Source: Methyloversatilis discipulorum | GTDB lineage: Bacteria; Pseudomonadota; Gammaproteobacteria; Burkholderiales; Rhodocyclaceae | Direction of reading: 5' to 3' | Assembly (NCBI RefSeq): GCF_000527135.1 | Contig: NZ_AZUP01000001.1 | Coordinates: 1,922,001-1,986,000 of the forward strand | DNA: 64,000 nt | Part shown: in pieces, positions 1 through 8,945 of the stretch | Numbering within the stretch: the stretch's first letter is position 1 | How the letters are laid out: every line of letters begins with the position of its first letter | Position numbers and translations under genes: made by a program | Notes under the pieces: model-generated | The model's input: the letters and a program-made list of their open reading frames with translations, nothing else | Database searches by the model: none | Told to the model about the DNA's origin: nothing

Positions 1-108
1 CGACGACAAGCCGACTTACAATCGCCGGCCGCTCACGAATCCAGTCTGGTGATCGTGGCCGCCGCCCTGCTCGGGACGACGCGCCTGATCGACAATCTGG
101 AAGTGTAG
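1..108 (+). CDS. panC: Pantothenate synthetase, C-terminal end (partial)
   Basis: The window opens inside this gene, leaving 35 codons and a TAG stop. The visible end GTTRLIDNLEV matches the usual C-terminus of pantothenate synthetase, the cytoplasmic ligase that joins pantoate to beta-alanine using ATP. The next gene, 106 bp downstream, is panD, which makes beta-alanine; this pairing is common and supports the call. The catalytic part lies outside the window. Confidence 0.8.
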   Translation, partial: RRQADLQSPAAHESSLVIVAAALLGTTRLIDNLEV

Positions 109-214
109 GTCGCCACGATGCGCTCAAGGCCGGTGGCGTTCCAGTAGCGCACTGTCGTGCACGCCCTTGCGTGCGCGTGTTGTCTGAACAGCGCGATATC
201 GAAGGAGCGCCCAT

Positions 215-598
215 ATGCAACGCACCATGCTTCAGTCCAAGCTTCACCGGGTCACGACGACGCATTCCGAGCTGCACTACGAGGGCTCCTGTGCGATCGA
301 CCAGAATCTGCTCGACGCCGCGGACATCCGCGAGTACCAGGCGATCGACATCTACAACGTGACCAACGGCGAGCGTTTCTCGACCTACGCGATCAGCGCC
401 GAGCGCGGATCCGGCATCATTTCGGTCAATGGCGCGGCAGCGCGCAAGGCCGCCGCTGGCGACCTGCTCATCATCGCCTGCTACGCCCAGTACACCGAAC
501 TGGAACTGGCCCGCTACGAGCCCAAGCTCGTATACGTCGATGGCAAGAACAACATCGTGAACCAGCGTGGTCACATTCCGGTGCAGATGGCCGGCTGA
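215..598 (+). CDS. panD: Aspartate 1-decarboxylase proenzyme
   Basis: Converts L-aspartate to beta-alanine and CO2 for pantothenate and coenzyme A synthesis. The 127-residue length and the whole sequence match the PanD family. The self-cleavage site Gly24-Ser25 sits in [10 protein letters not shown]; after cleavage Ser25 becomes the pyruvoyl cofactor. The conserved stretches [13 protein letters not shown] and SVNGAAARK are present. AAGGAG at 202-207, seven bases before the ATG, fixes the start. It lies in the same direction as panC and is followed by a clear intrinsic terminator at 619-647, so it closes a pan unit. Confidence 0.97.
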   Translation: MQRTMLQSKLHRVTTTHSELHYEGSCAIDQNLLDAADIREYQAIDIYNVTNGERFSTYAISAERGSGIISVNGAAARKAAAGDLLIIACYAQYTELELARYEPKLVYVDGKNNIVNQRGHIPVQMAG

Positions 599-618
599 TC
601 CCCGCCCTGCCCGTCGTC

Positions 619-647
619 AAGGCCCGCCCCGTGCGGGCCTTTTCATT
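619..647 (+). terminator. Intrinsic terminator after panD
   Basis: A 9-bp perfect stem (AAGGCCCGC with GCGGGCCTT) with a five-base loop is followed by TTCATTT. It starts 20 bases after the panD stop and precedes the separately read LysR gene. Confidence 0.8.
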
Positions 648-693
648 TGGCCCGATGTGAAACAATGCGGCCTCCCCGCACCTGAACACCGCG

Positions 694-1572
694 ATGAACC
701 TGCACCTGCTCCGCATCTTCCACACCGTCGGCGAACACGCGAGCTTCTCGCGCGCCGCCGAGCACCTCGGCATCAGCCAGCCCGCCGTATCGAAGGCGCT
801 GCGCGAACTGGAAGACCAGCTCGACGTGGTGCTGATCGAGCGCGGCGCGCGCATCGTGTCGCTGACCGAAGCCGGTCAGGTGCTGTTCGAGTACGCCGGC
901 GGCATCTTCGCGATGGAACGCGCCGCGCTCGAAGCGCTGCAGGCCTATTCCAACCTGGAGCGCGGTCGCCTGCGCATCGGCGCCAGCATGACGGTGGCCG
1001 GTTACTGGCTGCCCGGCTATGTCGCCGACTTCGCCCAGGCGCATCCGGGCATCACGCTGAGCCTGACCAGCGCCAACACGCAGACGGTGGCCGACCGGCT
1101 GCTCGCCTGCGAAGTCGACATCGCGCTGGTCGAGGGCCCGGTCGAGGACGAGCGGATCGAATCACGCCCCTGGCGCGACGAAACCCTGCTCATCGTCGCC
1201 CCGCCCGACAGCGCGCTGGCCAAGGCCGGCACGGTCAGCGCCGCCGACCTGAGCGCCGTCACCTGGGTGGTGCGCGAGCACGGCTCCGGTACCCGCGAGG
1301 TGATGAACCGCTGGCTGGACAAGCTGGGCATCGTGCCGGCGCGCACGATAGAGGCCGGGAGTACCGAGGCGGTCATCCAGACCGTCGCTGCCGGCGGCGG
1401 CGTGTCGATGGTGCCGCGCGTCAGTTCGGCCGACCAGATTGCGCTCGGCAAGGTCGCCACACTGACGCTGCCCGGCGTGCAGCTGACCCGCCAGCTCTAC
1501 CGTCTGCGCCTGCCGCGCCGCCCGCTCAGCCCGGCTGCGCTGGCCTTCGAGGCGATGATCGCGACCGACTGA
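694..1572 (+). CDS. LysR-type transcriptional regulator
   Basis: This 292-residue protein has the full LysR layout. A winged helix-turn-helix covers about residues 1-60 (FSRAAEHLGISQPAVSKALR) and a substrate-binding periplasmic-protein-like effector domain covers about 88-290. The effector domain carries GRLRIGAS at its start and the typical hinge around DIALVEGP. The inducer cannot be read from the sequence. Downstream lies the iron-uptake operon in the same orientation, but a 56-base inverted repeat and a candidate Fur box separate them, so regulation of that operon by this protein is not implied. No divergent partner gene lies next to it; upstream is panD with its own terminator. Confidence 0.93.
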   Translation: MNLHLLRIFHTVGEHASFSRAAEHLGISQPAVSKALRELEDQLDVVLIERGARIVSLTEAGQVLFEYAGGIFAMERAALEALQAYSNLERGRLRIGASMTVAGYWLPGYVADFAQAHPGITLSLTSANTQTVADRLLACEVDIALVEGPVEDERIESRPWRDETLLIVAPPDSALAKAGTVSAADLSAVTWVVREHGSGTREVMNRWLDKLGIVPARTIEAGSTEAVIQTVAAGGGVSMVPRVSSADQIALGKVATLTLPGVQLTRQLYRLRLPRRPLSPAALAFEAMIATD

Positions 1573-1625
1573 CCGAAGAAGCGCGCGCGGACAACACTGC
1601 CGCGCCGAACACCCTTCTTCGGTCA
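1570..1625 (+). terminator. Large inverted repeat after the LysR gene (possible terminator)
   Basis: The arms TGACCGAAGAAG (1570-1581) and CTTCTTCGGTCA (1614-1625) are perfect 12-base complements. A second nested stem joins GCGCGG (1585-1590) to CCGCGC (1600-1605). The left arm begins at the TGA stop of the LysR gene. There is no T-run after it, so termination is plausible but not shown. Confidence 0.45.
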
Positions 1626-1630
1626 TGGTT

Positions 1631-1649
1631 ATTAATACGAATCATTCCT
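1631..1649 (+). promoter_or_regulatory. Candidate Fur box upstream of the siderophore-receptor operon
   Basis: The 19-mer ATTAATACGAATCATTCCT agrees with the classical Fur consensus at 11 of 19 positions, including an unbroken AATCATT core. It lies 68 bp before the first gene of an operon ending in a TonB-dependent siderophore receptor, where Fur control is usual. The match is by eye only. Confidence 0.45.
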
Positions 1650-1716
1650 GTTCACATACGCAGTTACATGGTGTCTAATTCCGGGCCGAGCAATTGAGTG
1701 GTTTCGGTCCGCAACC

Positions 1717-1983
1717 ATGATTCTTATCGCCATGTTGACGTGCGCGCTGTGTGCCGTCGCCTGTTACATCTGCAGCCCGCGGCAAGTGCTGCTGCACCGC
1801 CGCCCTCCTCTGCCCTGGCGACTTGCCGCCTGCATCGTGCCCGGCGCACTGTCGTTGTGGACATGGGCGGAGGCGCTCGGCCCGGTCGCGGGCCCCTGTG
1901 CCGGACTGGTCGCCTGGATGCTGATGCTCGCCACCCTGCCCTGGGCGCTGCTGTCCGGACAGTCCGCACGGGAGCCCTCGTGA
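1717..1983 (+). CDS. Small membrane protein of a siderophore-receptor operon (DUF3325-like)
   Basis: An 88-residue protein with an N-terminal hydrophobic segment (about 1-18), a short basic cytoplasmic-looking stretch rich in Arg and Pro (about 20-34), and two further hydrophobic segments. Size, layout and position resemble the DUF3325 proteins that sit beside PepSY and TonB-receptor genes in other proteobacteria. That assignment is from general appearance, and the molecular role is unknown. Its TGA stop shares one base with the ATG of the next gene, indicating translational coupling. It is the first gene after the candidate Fur box. Confidence 0.6.
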   Translation: MILIAMLTCALCAVACYICSPRQVLLHRRPPLPWRLAACIVPGALSLWTWAEALGPVAGPCAGLVAWMLMLATLPWALLSGQSAREPS

Positions 1984-2243
1984 TGTGGGGGCGTTTTGCC
2001 GCCGGCGCGCTGCTCGGCATTCCGCTCGCCGCCGCACTGACCGGGCTGATCGCCTGGGCTTGGCCCGGCCGTTGGCAGGACGTGCTGGTGCCGTCGCTGC
2101 AACTGTTCTTCCCGCTGTGGACCGCCATCGCCTGCGCCGCCGTGCTGTTCGCCGACACCCGCAGCGCCTGGCTGCGCATGCTGTCCCTGAACATCGCGGC
2201 TGCAGGTCTGCTGACCATCGTACGGCTCGGAGGCGCGCTGTGA
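1983..2243 (+). CDS. Small membrane protein of a siderophore-receptor operon (DUF3649-like)
   Basis: An 86-residue, strongly hydrophobic protein beginning MWGRFAAGALLG, with three likely membrane segments (about 5-25, 34-55 and 62-82). Position and size resemble the DUF3649 proteins found in iron-uptake operons with PepSY and TonB-receptor genes; function is unknown. The start overlaps the previous stop by one base, and its own stop overlaps the GTG start of the PepSY gene by three bases (GTGA), so the three genes are surely one transcript. Confidence 0.6.
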   Translation: MWGRFAAGALLGIPLAAALTGLIAWAWPGRWQDVLVPSLQLFFPLWTAIACAAVLFADTRSAWLRMLSLNIAAAGLLTIVRLGGAL

Positions 2244-3817
2244 AGTCATCCACCCTTCGACATTTCTCCGCCCTGCACACGTGGACCGGCCTGATCGCCG
2301 GCTTCGCGCTGTTCGTCGCGTTTTACTGCGGCGCCATCACGGTGTTCCACGAGGACCTGCACCACTGGCAGAGCCCCGAGCACCGCCACACCGCACAGGC
2401 AGTCACGACGGATGAACTGCCCGCCCTGATCGACGGCATGGTGCGCAAGCATCCGCAGGCGGCCGCCGACTTCTTCGTGCAACTGCCCTCCGCCAGCGCG
2501 CCGTCGCCGGTCGCCTACTGGAAGAAGGACGGCGAATGGACGCACGCGCCGCTGCGCGTCGCCGCCGGACTGGAAGACGAAGCACCGCATTCGGGTCTGG
2601 CCGACCTGATCAACAGCCTGCATTTCTCGCTCGGGCTGCCGGTCGCCGGCATCTATGTGATGGGCATCGTGTCGATGATGTACGGCGTGGCGCTGGTGTC
2701 GGGTGTGCTGATCCACCTGCCGCTGCTGTTGCGCGACCTGTTCGCACTGCGTCCGGGTCGCAACCTGAAGCGCTTCTGGCAGGACGCGCACAACGCGATC
2801 GGCGTCTGCAGCCTGCCTTTCCATATCGTGTTCGCGATCAGCGGTGCGCTGCTGTGCCTGTCCGCGGTGCTGATCGCGCTGATGAACGTGCCGGTGTTCG
2901 GCGGCGAACTGCCGCTCGAGATCCGGCGTGCGACGCGGGTGTCCACCGGTGCCGATGCCGCGGGCGAGGCATCGCCGATGCAGTCGCCTGCAGCGCTGGT
3001 CACGGCCGCACGCGCAGCCGCCCCTGAGTTCGAGCCGAAATGGCTGCGCTATTACCAGTACGGCGACCGCGCGGCGCAGGTCGAGGTGCGTGGCACGAGC
3101 CCGCGCGTGCTCGCGGTGTCCGGTGGCGTTGCGCTCGAGGCCGCCACCGCCCGCGTGCTGAACGTTCAGACCGGCGGCCGCAACGATGCCAATCATGCCG
3201 CCTACGCCGGTCTCTACGCGCTGCACTTCGGCAGCTATGGCGGCGCCATCGTGCAGGGTCTGTACGGCCTGCTCGGTCTGGCAGGCGCTTTCCTGTTCTT
3301 CAGCGGCAATCTGCTGTGGATAGAGGCACGGCGCAAGCGCCAGCAGGTGGCGCAACCGACGCATCTGGTGCGCATGGCGCAGGCGACCATCGGTGTCTGC
3401 GTAGGCTGCTGCGCCGCGGTGTCCGCCGCTTTCGTCGCCACCCAGATCGCCGCCGCGATGCCGGGCGCCGACCGCGAACTGATCGAGAAGAGCGCCTGCT
3501 TCGGCGTGTTCTTCGCCGCGCTGGCGTGGTCCTTCGCGCGCCCGCCGTCGCGTGCCGCCGTCGAGTTGCTATGGCTGACCGCGCTGCTCACGGCCGCCAT
3601 TCCGCTCAGTCACGGCGCGCTGACCGGCGATCACCTGCTGCGCAGCGCGCTGGTTGGCGACTGGGTGCTGCTCGGCATCGATCTGTGTGCGCTGCTGATG
3701 GCCGCCGGCTATGTCTGGCTCGCCGCGCTGACACGAAAACGTGCCCTGGACGGTGATCCGAACAGCGTCTGGGCCGCCCCCACCGATGGAACCCAGCCGA
3801 TGCGCCAGGCCATTTGA
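2240..3817 (+). CDS. PepSY-associated membrane protein of iron uptake
   Basis: A 525-residue inner-membrane protein of the PepSY-TM family. The first membrane segment follows LHTWTGLIAGFALF, with the family's conserved His. Further membrane segments lie near residues 140-165, 190-220, 335-360 and in a four-segment C-terminal block (about 380-510). A large periplasmic loop holds the PepSY-like part. Family members often accompany ferric-siderophore receptors and are thought to act in iron release or reduction at the inner membrane; that role is inferred here from context. The GTG start at 2240 is chosen because CGGAGG lies just upstream and GTGA overlaps the previous stop. The receptor gene follows after 54 bp. 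Confidence 0.87.
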   Translation: MKSSTLRHFSALHTWTGLIAGFALFVAFYCGAITVFHEDLHHWQSPEHRHTAQAVTTDELPALIDGMVRKHPQAAADFFVQLPSASAPSPVAYWKKDGEWTHAPLRVAAGLEDEAPHSGLADLINSLHFSLGLPVAGIYVMGIVSMMYGVALVSGVLIHLPLLLRDLFALRPGRNLKRFWQDAHNAIGVCSLPFHIVFAISGALLCLSAVLIALMNVPVFGGELPLEIRRATRVSTGADAAGEASPMQSPAALVTAARAAAPEFEPKWLRYYQYGDRAAQVEVRGTSPRVLAVSGGVALEAATARVLNVQTGGRNDANHAAYAGLYALHFGSYGGAIVQGLYGLLGLAGAFLFFSGNLLWIEARRKRQQVAQPTHLVRMAQATIGVCVGCCAAVSAAFVATQIAAAMPGADRELIEKSACFGVFFAALAWSFARPPSRAAVELLWLTALLTAAIPLSHGALTGDHLLRSALVGDWVLLGIDLCALLMAAGYVWLAALTRKRALDGDPNSVWAAPTDGTQPMRQAI

Positions 3818-3871
3818 AAACCGCGCCGGCGCGCCGTCGCCGGCCATTCGATTCAAGATTCCGGAGAAGCC

Positions 3872-6001
3872 ATGAAACGAGTTCCCCGCGCAACGATGCG
3901 CCTGGGGCCGGTCAGTCTCGCGCTGCTGGCCTGGACGCACGGCGCCGACGCCGCCGACGTACCCACCCTGCCGGCCGTCAAGGTCGAGGACGAGCGGGCC
4001 ACCGAAAAGGCCGACGGCCCGGTCCGCGGCTACGTTGCCAAGCGCAGTGCCTCGGCCACCAAGACCGACACGCCGCTGGTCGAAACCGCACAATCGATCT
4101 CGGTCATCACGCGTGACCGGCTGGAAGCGCAATCGGTGGTATCGGTGCAGGACGCGCTGCGCTACACCGCCGGCGCCCGCGCCGAGCCCTACGGACTGGA
4201 CAACCGCGGCGACTGGGCGCAACTGCGCGGCGCCAGCTTCACCCAGTACCAGGACGGCCTGCGCATGCTGTTCGGCAGCTACAACAACATCCGCCCCGAC
4301 GTCTACACGCTGGAGCGGGTCGAGGTGCTGCGCGGCCCCTCGTCCATCATGTACGGTCAGGGCAGTTTCGGCGGCACCGTGAACCTGGTGTCGAAGCGCC
4401 CGCTGGCGGAGGCCCAGCACGAGGTGCAGGCGGTCGTCGGCAACAACGGCCTGAAGCGCCTGGCCGTCGATTCGACCGGCCCGCTCGACAGCGAAGGCAA
4501 GTGGCTTTACCGGCTGGTGGCGGTCGGCCAGGACGCCGAAACCCAGGTCGACCACACCCAGGACGACCGCATGGTGTTCATGCCCTCGCTGACCTGGCGC
4601 CCGAGCACCGACACCGAGCTGACGGTGTGGGCCAATCTGCAGCGCGACCACACGAACACGACGCAGTTCTTCTTCCCGCACCAGGGCACCGTGCTGCCAG
4701 CGCCGAACGGCCGCATTCCGTTCCGCACCAATATCAGCGAGCCTGGATTCGACCGCTACATCGGCGAGCAGCAGGCCTTCGGCTACCGCTTCGAGCACCG
4801 CTTCAACGAGGCGCTGACGCTGCGTCAGAACGTGCGCCATTCCGACAGCCAGGTCACCTATCAGTCGATCTACAGCCGCTTTGGCCCGGCCCCTGTGCTG
4901 AATCCGGACGGCCGGACGCTGAACCGCACGATCTACGTGTCCAAGCCCGAGGTCGAGGCGCTCACCGCCGACACGCAGCTGCAGGCGAACTTCACGCACG
5001 GACCGTTCGAGCATACGGTGCTGTTCGGCTTCGACTTCCAGCGCGTGCTCACCAGCTCGGTGATGGGTCGCGGCAACGCGCCTGCGATCGACGTCTACGC
5101 GCCGGTCTACGGCAACTACACAGTGCCCGCGCTGGCGCGGCAGCCGGACACCCAGCTCTATCAGAGCGGTTTCTACCTGCAGGAGCAGCTGAAGATAGAC
5201 CGCCGCTGGATCGCCACCATCGGCGCACGCCGCGACTGGGCGCGTCAGAACAACGATCTCGACGCCACGTCGGCCCGCATTGACGCGCACGCGACCACCT
5301 GGCGCGCCGGCCTGCTGCATCTGTTCGACAATGGCTGGGCGCCCTATGTGAGCTATTCGGAGTCGTTCAACCCGAGCGCCGGTTTCAACTTCTACAACGA
5401 GGCCTACAAGCCGCTCGAAGGCGAACAGTGGGAAGTCGGCGTGAAGTACCAGCCGCCGGGCAGCCGCCTGTTCCTGACGCTGGCCGCCTACGAGCTGAAG
5501 GAGAAGAACCGCCTGACAGCCGACCCGAACAACGCGCTGAACCGCATCCAAGTCGGCGAGGCGACGATACGCGGCGTCGAGGCGGAAGCGCAGGCCAGCC
5601 TGGCGGGCGGCGTTGATCTGATCGCGACCTACACCTACACCGACAGCGAGATCACGCAGAGCAACGCGGCGGATCTCGGCAAGCGCCTTGCCAGCATTCC
5701 GGAACACATGGCGAGCGCCTGGGCGGTGAAGCGCTTCACCGCCTTCGACCTGCCGGGTCAGTTCGAGGTGGGCGGCGGCGTGCGCTACATCGGCGCCAGC
5801 TGGGACGGCACCGACAGTCTGCGCACGCCATCCATCACGCTGATGGACGCGCTGCTCGCGTACCGGACCGGCCAGTGGCGCTATGCGCTCAACGTCGACA
5901 ACATCGCCGACCGCGAGTACTACACCACCTGCCTGTCACGCGGCGACTGCTTCCTCGGCACGCTGCGCACGGTGCGCGCTTCGGCCACCTACCGCTTCTG
6001 A
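3872..6001 (+). CDS. TonB-dependent siderophore receptor
   Basis: A 709-residue outer-membrane receptor that would import a ferric siderophore using TonB energy. It begins with a signal peptide ending near GADAADVPT (cut around residue 27). A plug domain follows (about 60-165) with SISVITRDRLEAQ and the conserved VEVLRGPSSIMYGQGSFGG. The rest is a 22-strand beta barrel ending in the outer-membrane signature with terminal Phe (ASATYRF). The layout is of the FhuE/FpvA type; the ligand cannot be read. GGAG five bases before the ATG supports the start. It is the last gene of the probable Fur-controlled operon and converges on pepN across a perfect palindrome. Confidence 0.95.
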   Translation: MKRVPRATMRLGPVSLALLAWTHGADAADVPTLPAVKVEDERATEKADGPVRGYVAKRSASATKTDTPLVETAQSISVITRDRLEAQSVVSVQDALRYTAGARAEPYGLDNRGDWAQLRGASFTQYQDGLRMLFGSYNNIRPDVYTLERVEVLRGPSSIMYGQGSFGGTVNLVSKRPLAEAQHEVQAVVGNNGLKRLAVDSTGPLDSEGKWLYRLVAVGQDAETQVDHTQDDRMVFMPSLTWRPSTDTELTVWANLQRDHTNTTQFFFPHQGTVLPAPNGRIPFRTNISEPGFDRYIGEQQAFGYRFEHRFNEALTLRQNVRHSDSQVTYQSIYSRFGPAPVLNPDGRTLNRTIYVSKPEVEALTADTQLQANFTHGPFEHTVLFGFDFQRVLTSSVMGRGNAPAIDVYAPVYGNYTVPALARQPDTQLYQSGFYLQEQLKIDRRWIATIGARRDWARQNNDLDATSARIDAHATTWRAGLLHLFDNGWAPYVSYSESFNPSAGFNFYNEAYKPLEGEQWEVGVKYQPPGSRLFLTLAAYELKEKNRLTADPNNALNRIQVGEATIRGVEAEAQASLAGGVDLIATYTYTDSEITQSNAADLGKRLASIPEHMASAWAVKRFTAFDLPGQFEVGGGVRYIGASWDGTDSLRTPSITLMDALLAYRTGQWRYALNVDNIADREYYTTCLSRGDCFLGTLRTVRASATYRF

Positions 6002-6010
6002 TCCGCCGCG

Positions 6011-6034
6011 GCAGCGGCCCGGCCGGGCCGCTGC
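6011..6034. terminator. Perfect 24-bp palindrome between convergent genes
   Basis: GCAGCGGCCCGG is followed directly by its exact complement CCGGGCCGCTGC. It fills the 39-bp gap between the receptor stop and the pepN stop and could fold on either transcript, but neither side has a T-run. A shared transcription barrier is the simplest reading. Confidence 0.45.
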
Positions 6035-6040
6035 ACGGCG

Positions 6041-8689
6041 TCAGGCCAGCGCCCGGCTCACCACTTCGGCCACGTCGGCCGACAGTCCCGGCAGGTCGCG
6101 GATGCTCTCCAGCGCCTTGCGGGCGTGGGCCTGACGACCGTCGTCGAAGCGGCGCCAGCGATCGAAAGCACGCGCCACGCGCGACGCGACCTGCGGATTC
6201 ACCGGATCCAGCTCGCGAATGACGCCGGCGGCGTAGGCGTAGCCGGAGCCGTCGGCGGCGTGGAAGTGCAGCGGATTGGCGGCGCAGAAGGTGCGCACCA
6301 GCGCATACACCTTGTTCGGGTTCTTCAGGTCGAAGGCCTCGTGCGCCATCAGTTCGCGCACGCGGGCGCGGGCATCCGGCAGCGGCGAGGTGGCCTGCAC
6401 CGCCAGCCACTTGTCCACCACCAGCGCCTCGTCCTTCCAGCGCGCGTAGAACTCGCTCAGTGCCACTTCGCGCAGCGGCGTGTCGCTGTGCGCCAGCAGT
6501 GAGAACGCGGCGAACTGGTCGGTCATGTTGTCGGCGTCGCGGAACTGGGTCAGCGCTTTCAGCTGCAGCGCACTGTCGTTCAGCGTCATCAGATAGCCGA
6601 GCGCGAGGTTGCGCAGTGCGCGCCGGCCCATCGCCGCCGGTTCCGGTGCGTAGGCGCCCGTCACGACGTGACGCGCCAGCAACGCCTCGAACTGCGGCCG
6701 CAGCCGCTCAGCCAGCGTGCGCCGGAACAGCGTGCGCACGCGGTGGATGGCGTCCGGGTCGATCACCGCCATCTGGTCGCCCAGCCAGGCTTCGGACGGC
6801 AGCGTGAGCGCTTCGGCGGCGAAGGCCGGATCGGCGTCCGCCTGTGCCAGCACCGCAGCGAAGGCATCGACGAACAGGTTGGGCACGACCGCCTCATTGC
6901 CTGCCTGCACCTGCGCCACACCGGCCAGCATCAATCGCGTTGCCAGCCGCTGACCGGCCTCCCAGCGGTTGAATTCGTCACTGTCGTGCGCCATCAGCGT
7001 CGCCAGCCCGGCATCTCCGTAATCGAAATCGAGCGCCACCGGTGCCGAGAAATTGCGCAGCAGCGAAGGCAGCGGTGCCGACGCGAGCGCGTGCGACGAC
7101 AGATCGAACTCGAAGGTCTGCGTCGCTTCGGTCAGCGACAGCACCGTGGTCGGCAGGATTTCGCGGCCATCCGCGCTCAGCAGGCCGAGCGCCACCGGGA
7201 TGTGCAGCGGACCGCGGGCAAACTTCAGCCCTTCCTCGGCCAGACGTTTCTCGTAGGCGGTTTCCGGGTTGGACTGGGTCAGCGTCAGCGTCCATCGTCC
7301 GCTGGGGGCATCGAAGGTGGCGTCGGCCTTCAGCCGCGGTGTCCCGGCCTGTTCGTACCAGCGACGGAACTGGGCCAGATCGACGCCGGATGCGTCCTGC
7401 ATCGCCGACACGAAGTCGTCGCAGGTCACCGCCTGTCCGTCGTGCCGCTCGAAATACAGATCCATGCCCCGACGGAAGCCGTCCTCGCCGAGCAGCGTAT
7501 GGATCATGCGCACCACCTCGGCGCCCTTTTCATAGACGGTGGCGGTGTAGAAGTTGTTGATTTCCTCGTAACTGGCCGGCCGTATCGGGTGCGCCATCGG
7601 CCCGGCGTCCTCCGGGAACTGCGCCGCACGCAGCCCGCGCACTTCCTGGATGCGCTGTACCGGGCGCGAGTATTCGTCCGACCCGTACTCCTGGTCACGG
7701 AAAACGGTCAGTCCTTCCTTCAATGACAGCTGGAACCAGTCGCGGCAGGTGACGCGGTTGCCGGTCCAGTTGTGGAAGTACTCATGCGCGACCACGCGGT
7801 CGATGTTCATGTAATCGACGTCGGTAGCGATGTCCGGCCGCGCGAGTACGTATTTGGTATTGAAGATGTTGAGGCCCTTGTTCTCCATCGCCCCCATGTT
7901 GAAGTCGCCGACGGCGACGATCATGTAGCGGTCGAGATCAAGTTCCAGTCCGAAACGCTGTTCGTCCCAGCGCATCGATTTCTTCAGCGCGTGCATCGCG
8001 AAATCGCACTGGTCGAGCTTGCCCGGCTCGACATAGATCGCGAGATCGACCTTGCGTCCGGATGCCGTCGTATAGCTGTCGTCGAGGCGGTCGAGTTTCG
8101 CGGCGACCATGGCGAACAGATAGCAGGGCTTGGGGAAGGGATCGACCCACCGCGCCCAGTGGCGACCGCCCTCCTCGTCACCGCTCGCGACCAGGTTGCC
8201 GTTGGCCAGCAGGTCCGGGAAGCGCGCCCTGTCAGCGTGCAGCGTCACCGTGTAGCGTGACATGACGTCCGGACGATCCGGGAACCAGGTGATGCGACGG
8301 AAGCCTTCCGCCTCGCACTGCGTGAAGTAGCCGTCCTTCGAGCGGTAGAAGCCGGACAGCGTGGTGTTCTCGTCCGGTTTGATGCGAACCTGCGTGGCGA
8401 CACGGCAACGGTCGGGAAGATCGGCCAGTTCGAGTTTGCCGTCGCGCACGAAGGAGGCCGGCGCGGGCAGCGCGCGTCCATCGACGCTCAGCTGCAGCAG
8501 TTCGAGGGCCTCCCCGTCGAGCTGAAGCGGTGCGCGCGGCACCGATTCGTTGCGGCGCAACATCATGACAGCAGCAACCAGGGCCGTACCGTCGTCGACG
8601 AGGGTCACGTCGAGTTCCACCTCGTCCACCCACCAAGCGGGGGCGACGTAGTCACGAAGGTGGATGGCGCGCGAAAAAGAGTTCTTCAT
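6041..8689 (-). CDS. pepN: Aminopeptidase N
   Basis: An 882-residue cytoplasmic M1-family zinc metallopeptidase that removes N-terminal residues from peptides. The substrate motif GAMEN (in MGAMENKGLNIF) is followed by the zinc site HEYFH and the third ligand Glu in KEGLTVFRDQEYG. Length matches the E. coli type PepN (about 870). It is single, convergent with the receptor gene, and starts at the ATG preceded by GGAAG eight bases upstream. No close gene partner suggests a special role. Confidence 0.97.
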   Translation of the reverse strand: MKNSFSRAIHLRDYVAPAWWVDEVELDVTLVDDGTALVAAVMMLRRNESVPRAPLQLDGEALELLQLSVDGRALPAPASFVRDGKLELADLPDRCRVATQVRIKPDENTTLSGFYRSKDGYFTQCEAEGFRRITWFPDRPDVMSRYTVTLHADRARFPDLLANGNLVASGDEEGGRHWARWVDPFPKPCYLFAMVAAKLDRLDDSYTTASGRKVDLAIYVEPGKLDQCDFAMHALKKSMRWDEQRFGLELDLDRYMIVAVGDFNMGAMENKGLNIFNTKYVLARPDIATDVDYMNIDRVVAHEYFHNWTGNRVTCRDWFQLSLKEGLTVFRDQEYGSDEYSRPVQRIQEVRGLRAAQFPEDAGPMAHPIRPASYEEINNFYTATVYEKGAEVVRMIHTLLGEDGFRRGMDLYFERHDGQAVTCDDFVSAMQDASGVDLAQFRRWYEQAGTPRLKADATFDAPSGRWTLTLTQSNPETAYEKRLAEEGLKFARGPLHIPVALGLLSADGREILPTTVLSLTEATQTFEFDLSSHALASAPLPSLLRNFSAPVALDFDYGDAGLATLMAHDSDEFNRWEAGQRLATRLMLAGVAQVQAGNEAVVPNLFVDAFAAVLAQADADPAFAAEALTLPSEAWLGDQMAVIDPDAIHRVRTLFRRTLAERLRPQFEALLARHVVTGAYAPEPAAMGRRALRNLALGYLMTLNDSALQLKALTQFRDADNMTDQFAAFSLLAHSDTPLREVALSEFYARWKDEALVVDKWLAVQATSPLPDARARVRELMAHEAFDLKNPNKVYALVRTFCAANPLHFHAADGSGYAYAAGVIRELDPVNPQVASRVARAFDRWRRFDDGRQAHARKALESIRDLPGLSADVAEVVSRALA

Positions 8690-8945
8690 TTGTTAACTTC
8701 CGTGTCGATAACACCAGAGGTGCAGGTTCGGACAAGTTCCGGAATGCGGGATTCCCTTGGTCTGCATCAAGCCACACGGCGGTTTCCGGCGCATCGTGCC
8801 GAGCGCGGGTGGTGTGACAGAGTTCAAGGAAGCCGTGATCGGAGGAAAAGCAGTATCCGGGTAAACCCTTAGTCCGGGTGACCTAAGTTCCAAAGAATGA
8901 CACATCGCAGCATTACCATCGAATCAACAACTCAAAAGGTATGCC

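Noticed and set aside
8693..8905. 70-codon reverse frame in the pepN upstream gap
   Set aside because: No family likeness, no ribosome site and lower coding character; the gap is more likely a control region.
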